The notes: generated by a model not told the origin, from the letters alone. Counted from the stretch's first letter, positions 45,466-54,272 are shown. The stretch is DNA of 64,000 nucleotides from Sedimentitalea sp042687825 (GCF_042687825.1 NZ_JBHUQE010000015.1:14598-78597); one strand, 5' to 3'. Numbers and translations are program-made.

Positions 45466-45515
45466 CCGGTCGTGAAAAAGCGACCGGACAAAAAACACCG
45501 GCTCAGGCGCCGGTG
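45466..45515 (+). other. two extra hairpins between the cuckoo RNAs
   Basis: CCGGTCG/CGACCGG (45466-45472 with 45481-45487, A-rich loop TGAAAAAG) is followed by ACAAAAAA, then CACCGGC/GCCGGTG (45496-45502 with 45509-45515). Neither loop has the anti-Shine-Dalgarno motif, and there is no U-run, so they are not terminators. The A-rich single strand between them could be a processing site for an RNase E-like enzyme. Confidence 0.5.
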
Positions 45516-45522
45516 ACTAGAG

Positions 45523-45609
45523 ACACCGGGCGTTTTCCTCCTCCCTGCGTATCGGTGTTGCAAGAGAACGGCGGCGTTCTACTCCTCCCTGACGTCGCCG
45601 TTCTTTTTA
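45523..45609 (+). ncRNA. cuckoo (CcsR-type) small RNA, second copy, with terminator
   Basis: Hairpin 3: ACACCGGGCG (45523-45532) pairs with 45548-45558 with one bulged A, and CCTCCTCCC lies in the loop at 45537-45545. Hairpin 4: a 13-bp stem, 45566-45578 with 45591-45603, exposes CTCCTCCC (45582-45589). Hairpin 4 runs into TTTTTAG, so it also looks like the intrinsic terminator of the whole ccaF1 transcript. The layout repeats the first copy, so the locus carries two cuckoo RNAs (four anti-Shine-Dalgarno loops); R. sphaeroides has four RNAs. Confidence 0.87.
45566..45609 (+). terminator. intrinsic terminator of the ccaF1-cuckoo transcript
   Basis: GC-rich 13-bp stem followed by a T-tract at 45604-45608 (CTTTTTAG). 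The hairpin is also the last anti-Shine-Dalgarno stem-loop, so one structure may serve both tasks. Confidence 0.75.
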
Positions 45610-45617
45610 GCTGGTTC

Positions 45618-45660
45618 GCCGGGCGCTCGGCAGTGGAGGACTTCGCGGCCAGCGCCCGGC
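45618..45660. other. 10-bp perfect stem with GGAGGA in its loop
   Basis: GCCGGGCGCT (45618-45627) pairs fully with AGCGCCCGGC (45651-45660). On the plus strand the loop contains GGAGGA (45635-45640), the complement of the UCCUCC in the four cuckoo loops just upstream. On the minus strand it lies in the 3' region after uvrD. The rest of 45661-45819 shows no gene. Confidence 0.5.
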
Positions 45661-45819
45661 AGTTGCCCGGCCGGCCGATTTTCCCCTTACATCGCCAAAA
45701 ACACGCAGCGCATCGCGCCAGAACAGCCCTCGACAGAGCGTTCCGGTTGTCGCCCTGATCAGGCAATCCGGTACAGTCCGTCCGGTACCCCCAACCCTCA
45801 CGTCCCCGCACGGAAGGTT

Positions 45820-48180
45820 TCAGAACGGCACGTCGTCGCTGGCCGAGACAAAGCGGGCGACGACCTTTTTCCGGCCGGCCTTTTCGAACGCGATCTCCAG
45901 CTTGTCGCCCTCGATGCCGGTGATCGCGCCATAGCCGAACTTTTGGTGAAAGACCCGTTCGCCGATGGTAAAACTGCTGACCGCATCCAGGTCGATCACT
46001 GTATTGCGGGCCTCTTTGGGCTGCGACAGGCCGCGCTGCCCGGCCCGGGCCTGCAGCCGCCGCCATCCCGGCGAATTATAGCCATCGGATTCGGCAGCCC
46101 GATCGGCCAGTTCCGATCCGGACTGCGATCCGCCCCGCACCGCCGCCGCGCCATAGCCGCCGCCATACAGGCCGGGCGGGGTCAGCACCTGCACATGATC
46201 TTCGGGCAGTTCGTCGATGAATCGCGACGGCATCTGCGACTGCCATTGCCCGAATACCCGGCGGTTGCCGGCAAAGGAAATCGTGCACAGCTCTTCGGCC
46301 CGGGTGATGCCCACATAGGCCAGCCGACGTTCCTCCTCCAACCCCTTGAGGCCGCTTTCATCCATGCTGCGCTGGGACGGAAACAGCCCGTCCTCCCAGC
46401 CCGGCAGGAACACGGCGGGAAATTCCAGCCCCTTGGCGGCATGCAGGGTCATGATGCTGACCTTTTCTTCGGCATCGTCGCTGTCATTGTCCATGATCAG
46501 GCTGACATGTTCCAGGAACCCCTGCAGGTTCTCGAAGGATTCCAGCGCCTTGACCAGTTCCTTGAGGTTCTCCAGCCGGCCCGGCGCCTCGGGAGTCTTG
46601 TCGTTCTGCCACATGCCGGTATAGCCGCTCTCGTCCAGAATGGTCTCGGCCAGTTCCATGTGGGTCATGTCCGCATCGCCGGCCATTCGGCCCCAGCGCG
46701 CGATGCCCTCGGCCAGATCCGCCAGCGCCGCAGCACCCTTGCCCTTGATCAGACCCTGTTCGACCGCCAGCCGCGCCGCTTCCAGCAGCGATACGCCATG
46801 CCCGCGCGCCGTGGTCTGCAGCGTCTGCCGCGCCTTGTCGCCCAGCCCGCGTTTCGGCGTGTTAAAGATGCGCTCAAAGGCCAGATCGTCCGCGGGGCTG
46901 ACCACGACGCGGAAATAGGCCATCGCGTCGCGAATCTCCATCCGCTCATAGAATCGCGGGCCGCCGATCACCCGATAGGGCAGCCCGATGGTCAGGAACC
47001 GGTCCTCAAAGGCGCGCATCTGGTGGCTGGCCCGCACCAGAATCGCCATCTGGTCCAGACCGAAGGACCGCATCCCGCGGCTGCCGTGCTGCATCGCCTC
47101 GATCTCTTCGCCGATCCAGCGCGCCTCTTCCTCGCCGTCCCAATGGCCGATCAGCCGCACCTGTTCGCCGCCCTCGGCCTCGGTCCACAGGGTCTTGCCC
47201 AGGCGGCCCTCGTTGCCCGCGATCACGCCGGACGCCGCCGCCAGGATATGCGCTGAACTGCGGTAGTTCTGTTCCAGCCGCACCACATGCGCGCCGGGAA
47301 AATCCTTTTCGAACCGCAGGATATTGCCCACTTCGGCGCCGCGCCAGCCATAGATCGACTGATCGTCGTCGCCGACGCAACAGATGTTGCGATGCCCTGC
47401 AGCCAGCAGCCGCAGCCACAGATATTGCGCGACGTTGGTGTCCTGGTACTCGTCCACCAGGATGTATCGGAACCAGCGCTGATACTGCTGCAGAACATCT
47501 GGATGGGTCTGAAAGATCGTCACCATATGCAGCAGCAGATCGCCGAAATCCACCGCATTCAGCTCGCGCAGCCGGGTCTGGTACTGGGCGTAGAGCGCTG
47601 GCCCTTTGCGGTCATAGGCCCCGGCCTCGGCGGCCGGCAGCTTGTCGGGCGTCAGCGCCCGGTTCTTCCAGCCGTCGATGATGCTTGCCAGCTGCCGCGC
47701 CGGCCAGCGTTTGTCGTCGATCCCGGCGGCGGCCACCAATTGTTTCAACAGGCGCAGCTGATCGTCTGTATCCAGAATGGTGAAATTGCTTTTCAGCCCC
47801 GCCAGCTCCGCATGCCGGCGCAACAGCTTGACGCAGATCGAATGAAACGTGCCCAGCCACGGCATGCCCTCGATGGACTGTCCCAGCAGGCTGCCGACGC
47901 GGGTCTTCATCTCGCGCGCGGCCTTGTTGGTGAAGGTGACCGCCAGAATCTCGTTCGGACGCGCCGCGCCGGTGTTCAACAGATGCACGATTCGCGCGGT
48001 CAGCGCCCGGGTCTTGCCGGTGCCGGCGCCCGCCAGCATCAAGACCGGACCATCCAGCCGCTCGACCGCTTCGCGCTGGGCCGGATTCAGACCGTCCAGA
48101 TAGGGCCGTGGCCGCGCGGCCATCGCGCGGGCCGACAGCGACGCGCCCTCAAAGGCATCGATATCATCAAAACTGCTCAT
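45820..48180 (-). CDS. uvrD: UvrD/PcrA-type DNA helicase II
   Basis: 786-residue superfamily 1A 3'-5' helicase for nucleotide excision and mismatch repair. Motif I GAGTGKT (51-57), Q-motif LNPAQREAVE, motif II VDEYQDTN, motif III VGDDDQSIYGWRGA, motif IV EQNYRSS, and VI RLAYVGITRA are all present. The C-terminal Tudor-like module (FTIGERVFHQKFGYGAI) matches PcrA/UvrD tails that contact RNA polymerase. ATG 48180 was chosen for family length; the open frame runs on upstream without likely coding. Convergent with the cuckoo locus. Confidence 0.97.
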   Translation of the reverse strand: MSSFDDIDAFEGASLSARAMAARPRPYLDGLNPAQREAVERLDGPVLMLAGAGTGKTRALTARIVHLLNTGAARPNEILAVTFTNKAAREMKTRVGSLLGQSIEGMPWLGTFHSICVKLLRRHAELAGLKSNFTILDTDDQLRLLKQLVAAAGIDDKRWPARQLASIIDGWKNRALTPDKLPAAEAGAYDRKGPALYAQYQTRLRELNAVDFGDLLLHMVTIFQTHPDVLQQYQRWFRYILVDEYQDTNVAQYLWLRLLAAGHRNICCVGDDDQSIYGWRGAEVGNILRFEKDFPGAHVVRLEQNYRSSAHILAAASGVIAGNEGRLGKTLWTEAEGGEQVRLIGHWDGEEEARWIGEEIEAMQHGSRGMRSFGLDQMAILVRASHQMRAFEDRFLTIGLPYRVIGGPRFYERMEIRDAMAYFRVVVSPADDLAFERIFNTPKRGLGDKARQTLQTTARGHGVSLLEAARLAVEQGLIKGKGAAALADLAEGIARWGRMAGDADMTHMELAETILDESGYTGMWQNDKTPEAPGRLENLKELVKALESFENLQGFLEHVSLIMDNDSDDAEEKVSIMTLHAAKGLEFPAVFLPGWEDGLFPSQRSMDESGLKGLEEERRLAYVGITRAEELCTISFAGNRRVFGQWQSQMPSRFIDELPEDHVQVLTPPGLYGGGYGAAAVRGGSQSGSELADRAAESDGYNSPGWRRLQARAGQRGLSQPKEARNTVIDLDAVSSFTIGERVFHQKFGYGAITGIEGDKLEIAFEKAGRKKVVARFVSASDDVPF

Positions 48181-48414
48181 GGCGCGACCATATCGCAGCG
48201 CGACGGTCAGGAAAAGAACGTTCCGCGAATGTTCCGCGCGCGACGGCAAATCCCGGCACCGGCGCCGGCACCCAACCGGGCATAATCGCTTTGCCATCGC
48301 CATCGGAAAACCGCCATAATGGTCCCATGACACCGGTCGATCCCAGAACGCACAGACCGCACCGCCCGCCGGACAGTCCGGCCCGGCGGTCCGGTTCCGG
48401 CAGAGTCGCCCGAC

Positions 48415-49602
48415 ATGGCGCCTGACGCCTGTCGGCCTTCGGACCCGCGCCTGTTGGCGCGCTTTCCCGGAGTCATGGATCTGAAACGGCGCGCCCGGAA
48501 ACGCCTGCCGGCCTTTGTCTGGGACTACCTTGACAGCGGCACCGGCACCGAAGCGACCAAGGCCCGAAACCGCGCCGCACTGGACCGGATCGGCTTTCTG
48601 CCGTCCGTCCTGCATGGCGCGATCGAGCCGGACCTGTCGACCCGGTTTCTGGGGCAGGATTATCCCTTGCCCGTTGGTGCCGCACCGATCGGCATGGCCG
48701 GTCTGATCTGGCCTGACGCGGAAATCCTGCTGGCCGGCGCGATGGCGCGGGCCCGACTGCCCTATTGCCTGTCCACCGTCGCCAGCGCCAGCCCCGAGGA
48801 TCTGGCGCCGCATCTGGGGGCGCAGGGCTGGTTTCAGCTGTACCCGCCCAGAGACCCGGACATCCGGCGCGACCTGCTGGACCGCGCCCACGCCGCCGGG
48901 TTCACGACGCTGGTGCTGACCGTGGATGTGCCTGTGGCGTCGCGGCGCGAACGCCAGACACGCTCGGGGCTAACGCAACCACCGCGCCTGACCCCGCGCC
49001 TGCTGACCCAGGTCGCGCGGCGGCCGGCCTGGGCGCTGGGCATGGCGCGGCGCGGGTTGCCGCGGATGCGCAGCTTGGACAAATACATTTCGGGCGCGCA
49101 GAAAAACCTGCCGCCGACCGCCCATATCGGCTATTTGCTGCGCACATCGCCGGACATGGAATACGTAAAATGGCTGCGCGATCACTGGACCGGTCCGCTG
49201 CTTGTCAAGGGCGTGATGCGCGCCAGCGATGCCGCCGCACTGGAGACGGCGGGTGTCGATGCGCTATGGGTGTCCAACCATGCCGGACGCCAGTTTGACG
49301 GCGCGCCGGCCAGCATCGAGGTCTTGCCGGAGATGCGCGCCGCCACCGGTCTGCCGTTGCTGTTTGACAGTGGCATAGAAGGCGGGCTCGACATCCTGCG
49401 GGCGCTGGCGCTGGGCGCCGATTTCGTGATGATGGGGAGGGCCTTTCATTTCGCACTGGCCGCTTTGGGGGCGGCTGGCCCGGCGCATCTGATCGACCTG
49501 CTGGCCAAGGACCTGCAGGCCAATATGGGTCAGCTGGGTGCAGCCGATCTTGACAGTCTGCCCATGCCGATGACGTTGCGCCGGCTGGCGCCGCGCACGT
49601 GA
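48415..49602 (+). CDS. FMN-dependent alpha-hydroxy-acid dehydrogenase (LldD-like)
   Basis: 395-residue TIM barrel of the lactate/glycolate/mandelate oxidase family. The N-terminal AFVWDYLDSGTG, FMN-site PIGMAGLIWPDAE, GWFQLYPPRD, LLVKGVMRASDA, and the active-site His289 in SNHAGRQFD followed by FDSGIEGGLDILRAL are conserved. SNHAGRQFD replaces the usual SNHGGRQLD, a mild change near FMN. The acid oxidised is not clear (L-lactate, or another 2-hydroxy acid). ATG 48415. It converges with the receiver-like gene with one base between stop codons. Confidence 0.92.
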   Translation: MAPDACRPSDPRLLARFPGVMDLKRRARKRLPAFVWDYLDSGTGTEATKARNRAALDRIGFLPSVLHGAIEPDLSTRFLGQDYPLPVGAAPIGMAGLIWPDAEILLAGAMARARLPYCLSTVASASPEDLAPHLGAQGWFQLYPPRDPDIRRDLLDRAHAAGFTTLVLTVDVPVASRRERQTRSGLTQPPRLTPRLLTQVARRPAWALGMARRGLPRMRSLDKYISGAQKNLPPTAHIGYLLRTSPDMEYVKWLRDHWTGPLLVKGVMRASDAAALETAGVDALWVSNHAGRQFDGAPASIEVLPEMRAATGLPLLFDSGIEGGLDILRALALGADFVMMGRAFHFALAALGAAGPAHLIDLLAKDLQANMGQLGAADLDSLPMPMTLRRLAPRT

Positions 49603-49603
49603 C

Positions 49604-50098
49604 CTAGGCGACAGCGCGAGAGGGTGGCGCCGTGCGTGGGCCGGGACGGCGTGAAAAGAACATCGGCTTGCCGACCGGTTGCCCCGGGACCCGCATAGAC
49701 GGCCGCAAGACAAAGGCCGGCCGGTTGCTGGTGGCCCCGGCCATCGAGGCGATGGCCAGTTTGCGGATCAGTTCGGGCGGGCTGTCGGGCGCCAGCAGGC
49801 AATGCAGCGACGGCAGCAGCAGGAACAGCTCTTCGACATCCGGATCGGTCCGGTCGGTCAGGATCATCGCCGACACCAGCGGATTGCGGTATTCCGCCAG
49901 CAGCACCAGAGTGTGAGTCAGCTTGCCGGCCACCCGCTCGGGCGCGATCAGCAGATCGATGACATTCCGCCGAATGGTCGATTCCGCAATCTCTGCGGTG
50001 CAGGTTGCAAAGGTGTGAATGCCGGTCTTCATCAGTGTCGCGGTCAGCCGCGCCTGCCGGTCATAGTGATCGTCAAAAATCAGAGCCTGCATTTCCAA
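49604..50098 (-). CDS. degenerate receiver-like protein
   Basis: 164 residues. The first 120 fit a CheY-like fold: LIFDDHYDRQARL holds the acidic pair at the start (Asp9-Asp10), and strand 3 DLLIAPERVAGKL is where the phosphorylated Asp should stand, but Ala-Pro occupies the spot. Strands 4 and 5 (AMILTDRTD) lack the normal Lys. The C-terminal 45 residues are basic and Pro-rich. It is therefore probably not phosphorylated and works as a pseudo-receiver. Two base triplets near the end give alternative starts at 50098 and 50092. A CtrA-type site lies 50 bp upstream. Confidence 0.7.
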   Translation of the reverse strand: MEMQALIFDDHYDRQARLTATLMKTGIHTFATCTAEIAESTIRRNVIDLLIAPERVAGKLTHTLVLLAEYRNPLVSAMILTDRTDPDVEELFLLLPSLHCLLAPDSPPELIRKLAIASMAGATSNRPAFVLRPSMRVPGQPVGKPMFFSRRPGPRTAPPSRAVA

Positions 50099-50147
50099 AA
50101 CCCCTGTGCTGCCTCAGGTCGCCCGGAGCACGATATCCGCGCTGCGA

Positions 50148-50162
50148 TTAAAATTGGATTAA
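50148..50162. promoter_or_regulatory. CtrA-type box TTAA-N7-TTAA between receiver gene and pyc
   Basis: TTAA at 50148-50151 and 50159-50162, exactly 7 bp apart. It lies in the divergent region, 50 bp before the receiver-like gene and 100 bp before the pyruvate carboxylase start. It is the second perfect full site in the window. Confidence 0.5.
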
Positions 50163-50261
50163 ACCCGGTCGCATCAGAATGCCGGTGGGTCGCGCAAGGT
50201 CATTGTGAGGTGCAGACAAACTGAATACACATTCGCTCAGGTGCTGGAGCGAGGGGAACCC

Positions 50262-53200
50262 ATGACCGAATTCAAGAAAATCCTGATTGCGAACCGCGGC
50301 GAGATCGCGATCCGGATCATGCGGGCGGCCAACGAGATGGGCAAAAAAACCGTCGCAATCTATGCCGAAGAGGACAAGCTGGGATTGCACCGGTTCAAGG
50401 CCGACGAAGCCTATCGTATCGGCGAGGGCATGGGGCCGGTGGCGGCCTATCTCAGCATCGAGGAAATCATTCGGGTGGCCAGGGAATGTGGCGCCGATGC
50501 GATCCATCCTGGCTATGGGCTGCTGTCCGAGAACCCCGATTTCGTGGACGCCTGCGACGCCAATGACATCACCTTTATCGGCCCGCGCGCTGCGACCATG
50601 CGCGCCCTGGGCGACAAGGCCAGCGCCCGCAAGGTGGCGATCGAGGCCGGCGTGCCGGTCATCCCCGCAACCGAGGTTCTGGGCGACGATTTCGACGCCA
50701 TCGCCCAAGAGGCCGCGCAGATCGGCTATCCCCTGATGCTCAAGGCCAGCTGGGGCGGCGGCGGCCGCGGCATGCGCCCGATCCAGGGGCCGAACGAATT
50801 GCAGGACAAAATCCGCGAGGGACGGCGCGAGGCCGAGGCGGCCTTTGGCAATGGCGAAGGCTATCTGGAAAAGATGATCCAGCGCGCGCGCCATGTCGAA
50901 GTACAGATTCTGGGCGACAAGCAGGGCGGCATCTATCACCTGTATGAACGCGACTGCTCGGTGCAGCGGCGCAACCAGAAAGTGGTCGAGCGCGCACCGG
51001 CGCCCTATCTCAGCGACGCGCAACGGGCCGAAATCTGCGAACTGGGCCGCAAGATCTGCGCCCATGTGAACTATGAATGCGCGGGCACCGTCGAATTCCT
51101 GATGGATATGGACGACGGCCAGTTTTATTTCATCGAGGTCAACCCGCGGGTGCAGGTCGAACATACCGTGACCGAAGAGGTCACCGGCATCGACATCGTG
51201 CGCGCCCAGATCCTGATCGCCGAGGGCAAATCCATCGCCGAGGCCACCGGCAAGCCGAGCCAGGACGACATCCGCCTGAATGGCCACGCCTTGCAAACCC
51301 GCGTCACCACCGAGGATCCGCAGAACAATTTCATCCCGGATTACGGTCGCATCACCGCCTATCGGTCGGCCACCGGCATGGGCATCCGGCTGGATGGCGG
51401 CACCGCCTATGCCGGCGGGGTGATCACGCGCTATTATGACAGCCTGCTGACCAAGGTCACCGCCAAGGCGCCGACACCCGAAATGGCAATCGCCCGCATG
51501 GACCGGGCCCTGCGCGAGTTCCGCGTGCGCGGCGTGTCGACCAATATCGCCTTTGTCGAGAACCTGCTGAAACACCCGACGTTTCTGAACAACAGCTATA
51601 CCACCAAGTTCATCGACGAGACCCCCGAGCTGTTCCAGTTCGCCAAGCGCCGCGACCGGGGCACCAAGGTACTGACCTATATCGCCGACATCACGGTCAA
51701 CGGACATCCCGAGGTCAAGGACAGGCCGCGCCCACCCGCAGGCCTGAAACCGCCGCGGCCGCCGGCGCGCCAGACCCAGCCGCCACCCGTCGGCACCCGC
51801 AACCTGCTCGAGCAAAAGGGTCCGCAGGCGGTAGCCGACTGGATGAAGGCGCAGAAACAGCTTTTGATCACCGACACCACGATGCGCGACAGCCACCAGA
51901 GCCTGCTGGCGACCCGGATGCGCTCGATCGACATGATCCGGGTGGCGCCGGCCTATGCCGCCAACCTGCCTCAGCTGTTTTCGGTCGAATGCTGGGGCGG
52001 CGCCACCTTTGACGTGGCCTATCGGTTCTTGCAGGAATGCCCCTGGCAGCGCCTGCGCGATCTGCGCGCGGCCATGCCCAACCTGATGACCCAGATGCTG
52101 CTGCGCGGTTCCAACGGCGTCGGCTATACCAATTATCCCGACAATGTGGTGCAGGAATTCGTGCGCCAGGCAGCCGAGACCGGGGTCGATCTGTTCCGCG
52201 TGTTTGACAGCCTGAACTGGGTCGAGAACATGCGCGTGGCGATGGATGCGGTGCTGGAACAGAACAAGCTGTGCGAAGGCGCGATCTGTTATACCGGCGA
52301 TATCATGGACCCGGACCGGGCCAAGTACGACCTGAAATACTATGTCCAGGCGGGTCAGGAACTGCGCGATGCGGGCGCCCATATCCTGGGGCTCAAGGAC
52401 ATGGCCGGACTGCTGAAACCGGCGGCGGCGCGGGTTTTGATCCGCGCGCTGCGGGACGAGGTCGGCCTGCCGATCCATTTTCATACCCACGACACCGCAG
52501 GCATTGCCGGCGCGACGATCCTGGCCGCCAGCGAGGCCGGGGTGGATGCGGTCGATTGCGCCATGGACGCGCTGTCGGGCAATACCAGCCAGCCGACCCT
52601 GGGTTCGGTGGTCGAGGCGCTGCGCAATACCGACCGCGACACCGGCCTGCAGATCGGCGCGATACGCGAGATCAGCGCCTATTGGGAAGGCGTGCGCGCT
52701 CAGTACACCGCCTTTGAAAGCGGGCTGCAGGCGCCCAATTCCGAGGTCTATCTGCACGAGATGCCCGGCGGACAGTTCACCAACCTCAAGGCGCAGGCGC
52801 GCAGCCTGGGTCTGGAGGATCGCTGGGGCGAGGTGGCGCAGGCCTATGCCGACGTGAACCTGATGTTCGGCGACATTCCCAAGGTGACCCCCAGCTCCAA
52901 GGTGGTTGGGGACATGGCGCTGATGATGGTCAGCCAGGGCCTGAGCCGCGCACAGGTCGAAGACCCCGAAACCGACGTGGCCTTTCCGGACTCGGTGATC
53001 GACATGATGCGCGGCAATCTGGGCCAGCCTCCGGGCGGCTTTCCCGACGGGATTCTGTCCAAGGTGCTCAAATCCGAGACCGCCAATCCCGAGCGTCCCG
53101 GCAAACACCTGGCACCGGTCGACCTGGCCGCCCTGCGGGAAAAGGTCAGCGCCGAACTGGAAGGCAAACCAGTCGATGACGAGGATCTGAACGGCTATCT

Positions 53201-53705
53201 GATGTACCCCAAGGTGTTCATGGACTACATGGGCCGGCACCGGCTCTATGGCCCGGTGCGCACCCTGCCCACCACCACCTTTTTCTATGGCATGCAGCCC
53301 GGCGAAGAGATCAGCGCCGAGATCGACCCTGGCAAGACGCTGGAAATCCGCATGCAGGCGGTCGGTGAAACGCGCGAGGACGGCAACGTCAAGGTGTTCT
53401 TTGAACTGAACGGCCAGCCGCGGGTGATCCGGGTGCCCAATCGCATGGTGACTGCCTCGACGGTTCAGCGGGCCAAGGCCGAAACCGGCAACCCGAACCA
53501 TGTCGGCGCGCCGATGCCCGGCGTCGTCGCCACCGTGGCGGTAACGGCCGGGCAGCCGATCAAAGAGGGCGACCTGTTGCTGACCATCGAAGCGATGAAG
53601 ATGGAAACCGGCATTCATGCGGACCGCGACGCCACCGTCAAGGCCGTGCATGTCGCCCCGGCCGGCCAGATCGACGCCAAGGACCTGCTGGTCGAACTCG
53701 AGTGA
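50262..53705 (+). CDS. pyc: pyruvate carboxylase
   Basis: 1147 residues: biotin carboxylase (1-450; KILIANRGEIAIRI, ATP-grasp GGGGRGMR, HIFEVNPR-like FIEVNPRVQVEHTVTEE), carboxyltransferase (about 540-830; TDTTMRDSHQSLLATRMR, with metal-binding HFHTHDTAG), the PC-type allosteric region, and the biotinyl domain with EAMKMETG (biotinylated Lys1113). It makes oxaloacetate from pyruvate and bicarbonate. ATG 50262 follows GAGGGG. The Pro/Arg-rich linker at about residues 485-515 is slightly unusual. A hairpin follows. Confidence 0.98.
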   Translation: MTEFKKILIANRGEIAIRIMRAANEMGKKTVAIYAEEDKLGLHRFKADEAYRIGEGMGPVAAYLSIEEIIRVARECGADAIHPGYGLLSENPDFVDACDANDITFIGPRAATMRALGDKASARKVAIEAGVPVIPATEVLGDDFDAIAQEAAQIGYPLMLKASWGGGGRGMRPIQGPNELQDKIREGRREAEAAFGNGEGYLEKMIQRARHVEVQILGDKQGGIYHLYERDCSVQRRNQKVVERAPAPYLSDAQRAEICELGRKICAHVNYECAGTVEFLMDMDDGQFYFIEVNPRVQVEHTVTEEVTGIDIVRAQILIAEGKSIAEATGKPSQDDIRLNGHALQTRVTTEDPQNNFIPDYGRITAYRSATGMGIRLDGGTAYAGGVITRYYDSLLTKVTAKAPTPEMAIARMDRALREFRVRGVSTNIAFVENLLKHPTFLNNSYTTKFIDETPELFQFAKRRDRGTKVLTYIADITVNGHPEVKDRPRPPAGLKPPRPPARQTQPPPVGTRNLLEQKGPQAVADWMKAQKQLLITDTTMRDSHQSLLATRMRSIDMIRVAPAYAANLPQLFSVECWGGATFDVAYRFLQECPWQRLRDLRAAMPNLMTQMLLRGSNGVGYTNYPDNVVQEFVRQAAETGVDLFRVFDSLNWVENMRVAMDAVLEQNKLCEGAICYTGDIMDPDRAKYDLKYYVQAGQELRDAGAHILGLKDMAGLLKPAAARVLIRALRDEVGLPIHFHTHDTAGIAGATILAASEAGVDAVDCAMDALSGNTSQPTLGSVVEALRNTDRDTGLQIGAIREISAYWEGVRAQYTAFESGLQAPNSEVYLHEMPGGQFTNLKAQARSLGLEDRWGEVAQAYADVNLMFGDIPKVTPSSKVVGDMALMMVSQGLSRAQVEDPETDVAFPDSVIDMMRGNLGQPPGGFPDGILSKVLKSETANPERPGKHLAPVDLAALREKVSAELEGKPVDDEDLNGYLMYPKVFMDYMGRHRLYGPVRTLPTTTFFYGMQPGEEISAEIDPGKTLEIRMQAVGETREDGNVKVFFELNGQPRVIRVPNRMVTASTVQRAKAETGNPNHVGAPMPGVVATVAVTAGQPIKEGDLLLTIEAMKMETGIHADRDATVKAVHVAPAGQIDAKDLLVELE

Positions 53706-53738
53706 GAGGGAAAGACGGGCGCCGCCTGCCCAAGAAAC

Positions 53739-53766
53739 GCGCGCGCCAGAACGACCCGGCGCGCGC
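53739..53766. terminator. GC hairpin between pyc and the YjbR-type gene
   Basis: GCGCGCGCC and GGCGCGCGC form a perfect 9-bp stem with a 10-nt loop between convergent genes. No U-run follows on either strand, so terminator activity is uncertain. Confidence 0.4.
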
Positions 53767-53775
53767 GACCCTGCG

Positions 53776-54129
53776 CTACAGCCCCAGTTCGGCCCGCAGT
53801 TTCCGGGTCAGCCCGGCCACAACCATGTCATAGGATTCGGCGATGTGGCGTTTCAGTTCGGCATCCGACAGCCCCGGCGCATCGTAATGTTGCAGCCATT
53901 TGAATCCGCGCGACGCCAGATAGGGCGCGGGTCGGATGCCCGGCAGGTCCGACAGGACCTTAAAGGCAATGTCAGAGGCCTTGAAGGTAAAGGCGTCGCG
54001 CTGCTCGGCCCAGCCGCAGATGGCAAACACCTTGCCGCCGACCTTCCAGACATCGGAATTGCCCCACTGCACCACGTGGCTGGACGCCTTGAAACCATCG
54101 CAATAGCTGTTGAATTCATCTCTGGTCAC
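53776..54129 (-). CDS. MmcQ/YjbR family protein
   Basis: 117 residues spanning the whole family fold: VQWGNSDVWKVGGKVFAICGW, then a helix and SRGFKWLQHYDAPGLSDAELKRHIAESYDMV. The fold is a DNA-binding-like CyaY fold with no proven role. It starts at GTG 54129 with GGAG upstream. It converges with pyc. Confidence 0.88.
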   Translation of the reverse strand: MTRDEFNSYCDGFKASSHVVQWGNSDVWKVGGKVFAICGWAEQRDAFTFKASDIAFKVLSDLPGIRPAPYLASRGFKWLQHYDAPGLSDAELKRHIAESYDMVVAGLTRKLRAELGL

Positions 54130-54272
54130 AGGCCGGGCTCCGATCTCTTGCCGCTTCTCGCCGCCCCCTGCGGGCGATCCGGCTGACCCGGTCGGCCCGG
54201 TCTATACCGGTGCGCGGCTGGCGCGACTCAAGCAGCTTGGTACCGCACGTGCAAGCCGCCATGGCTGGCGGG

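Noticed and set aside
45466..45490. Intrinsic terminator inside the cuckoo spacer
   Set aside because: The stem is followed by A residues, not U, on the plus strand.
48181..48891. N-terminal extension of uvrD
   Set aside because: The frame is open upstream of ATG 48180, but the added 237 residues do not look like protein and overlap the divergent dehydrogenase gene.
50148..53651. 1167-codon minus-strand frame opposite pyruvate carboxylase
   Set aside because: Antisense shadow: composition is low complexity and the plus strand is an unmistakable pyc.
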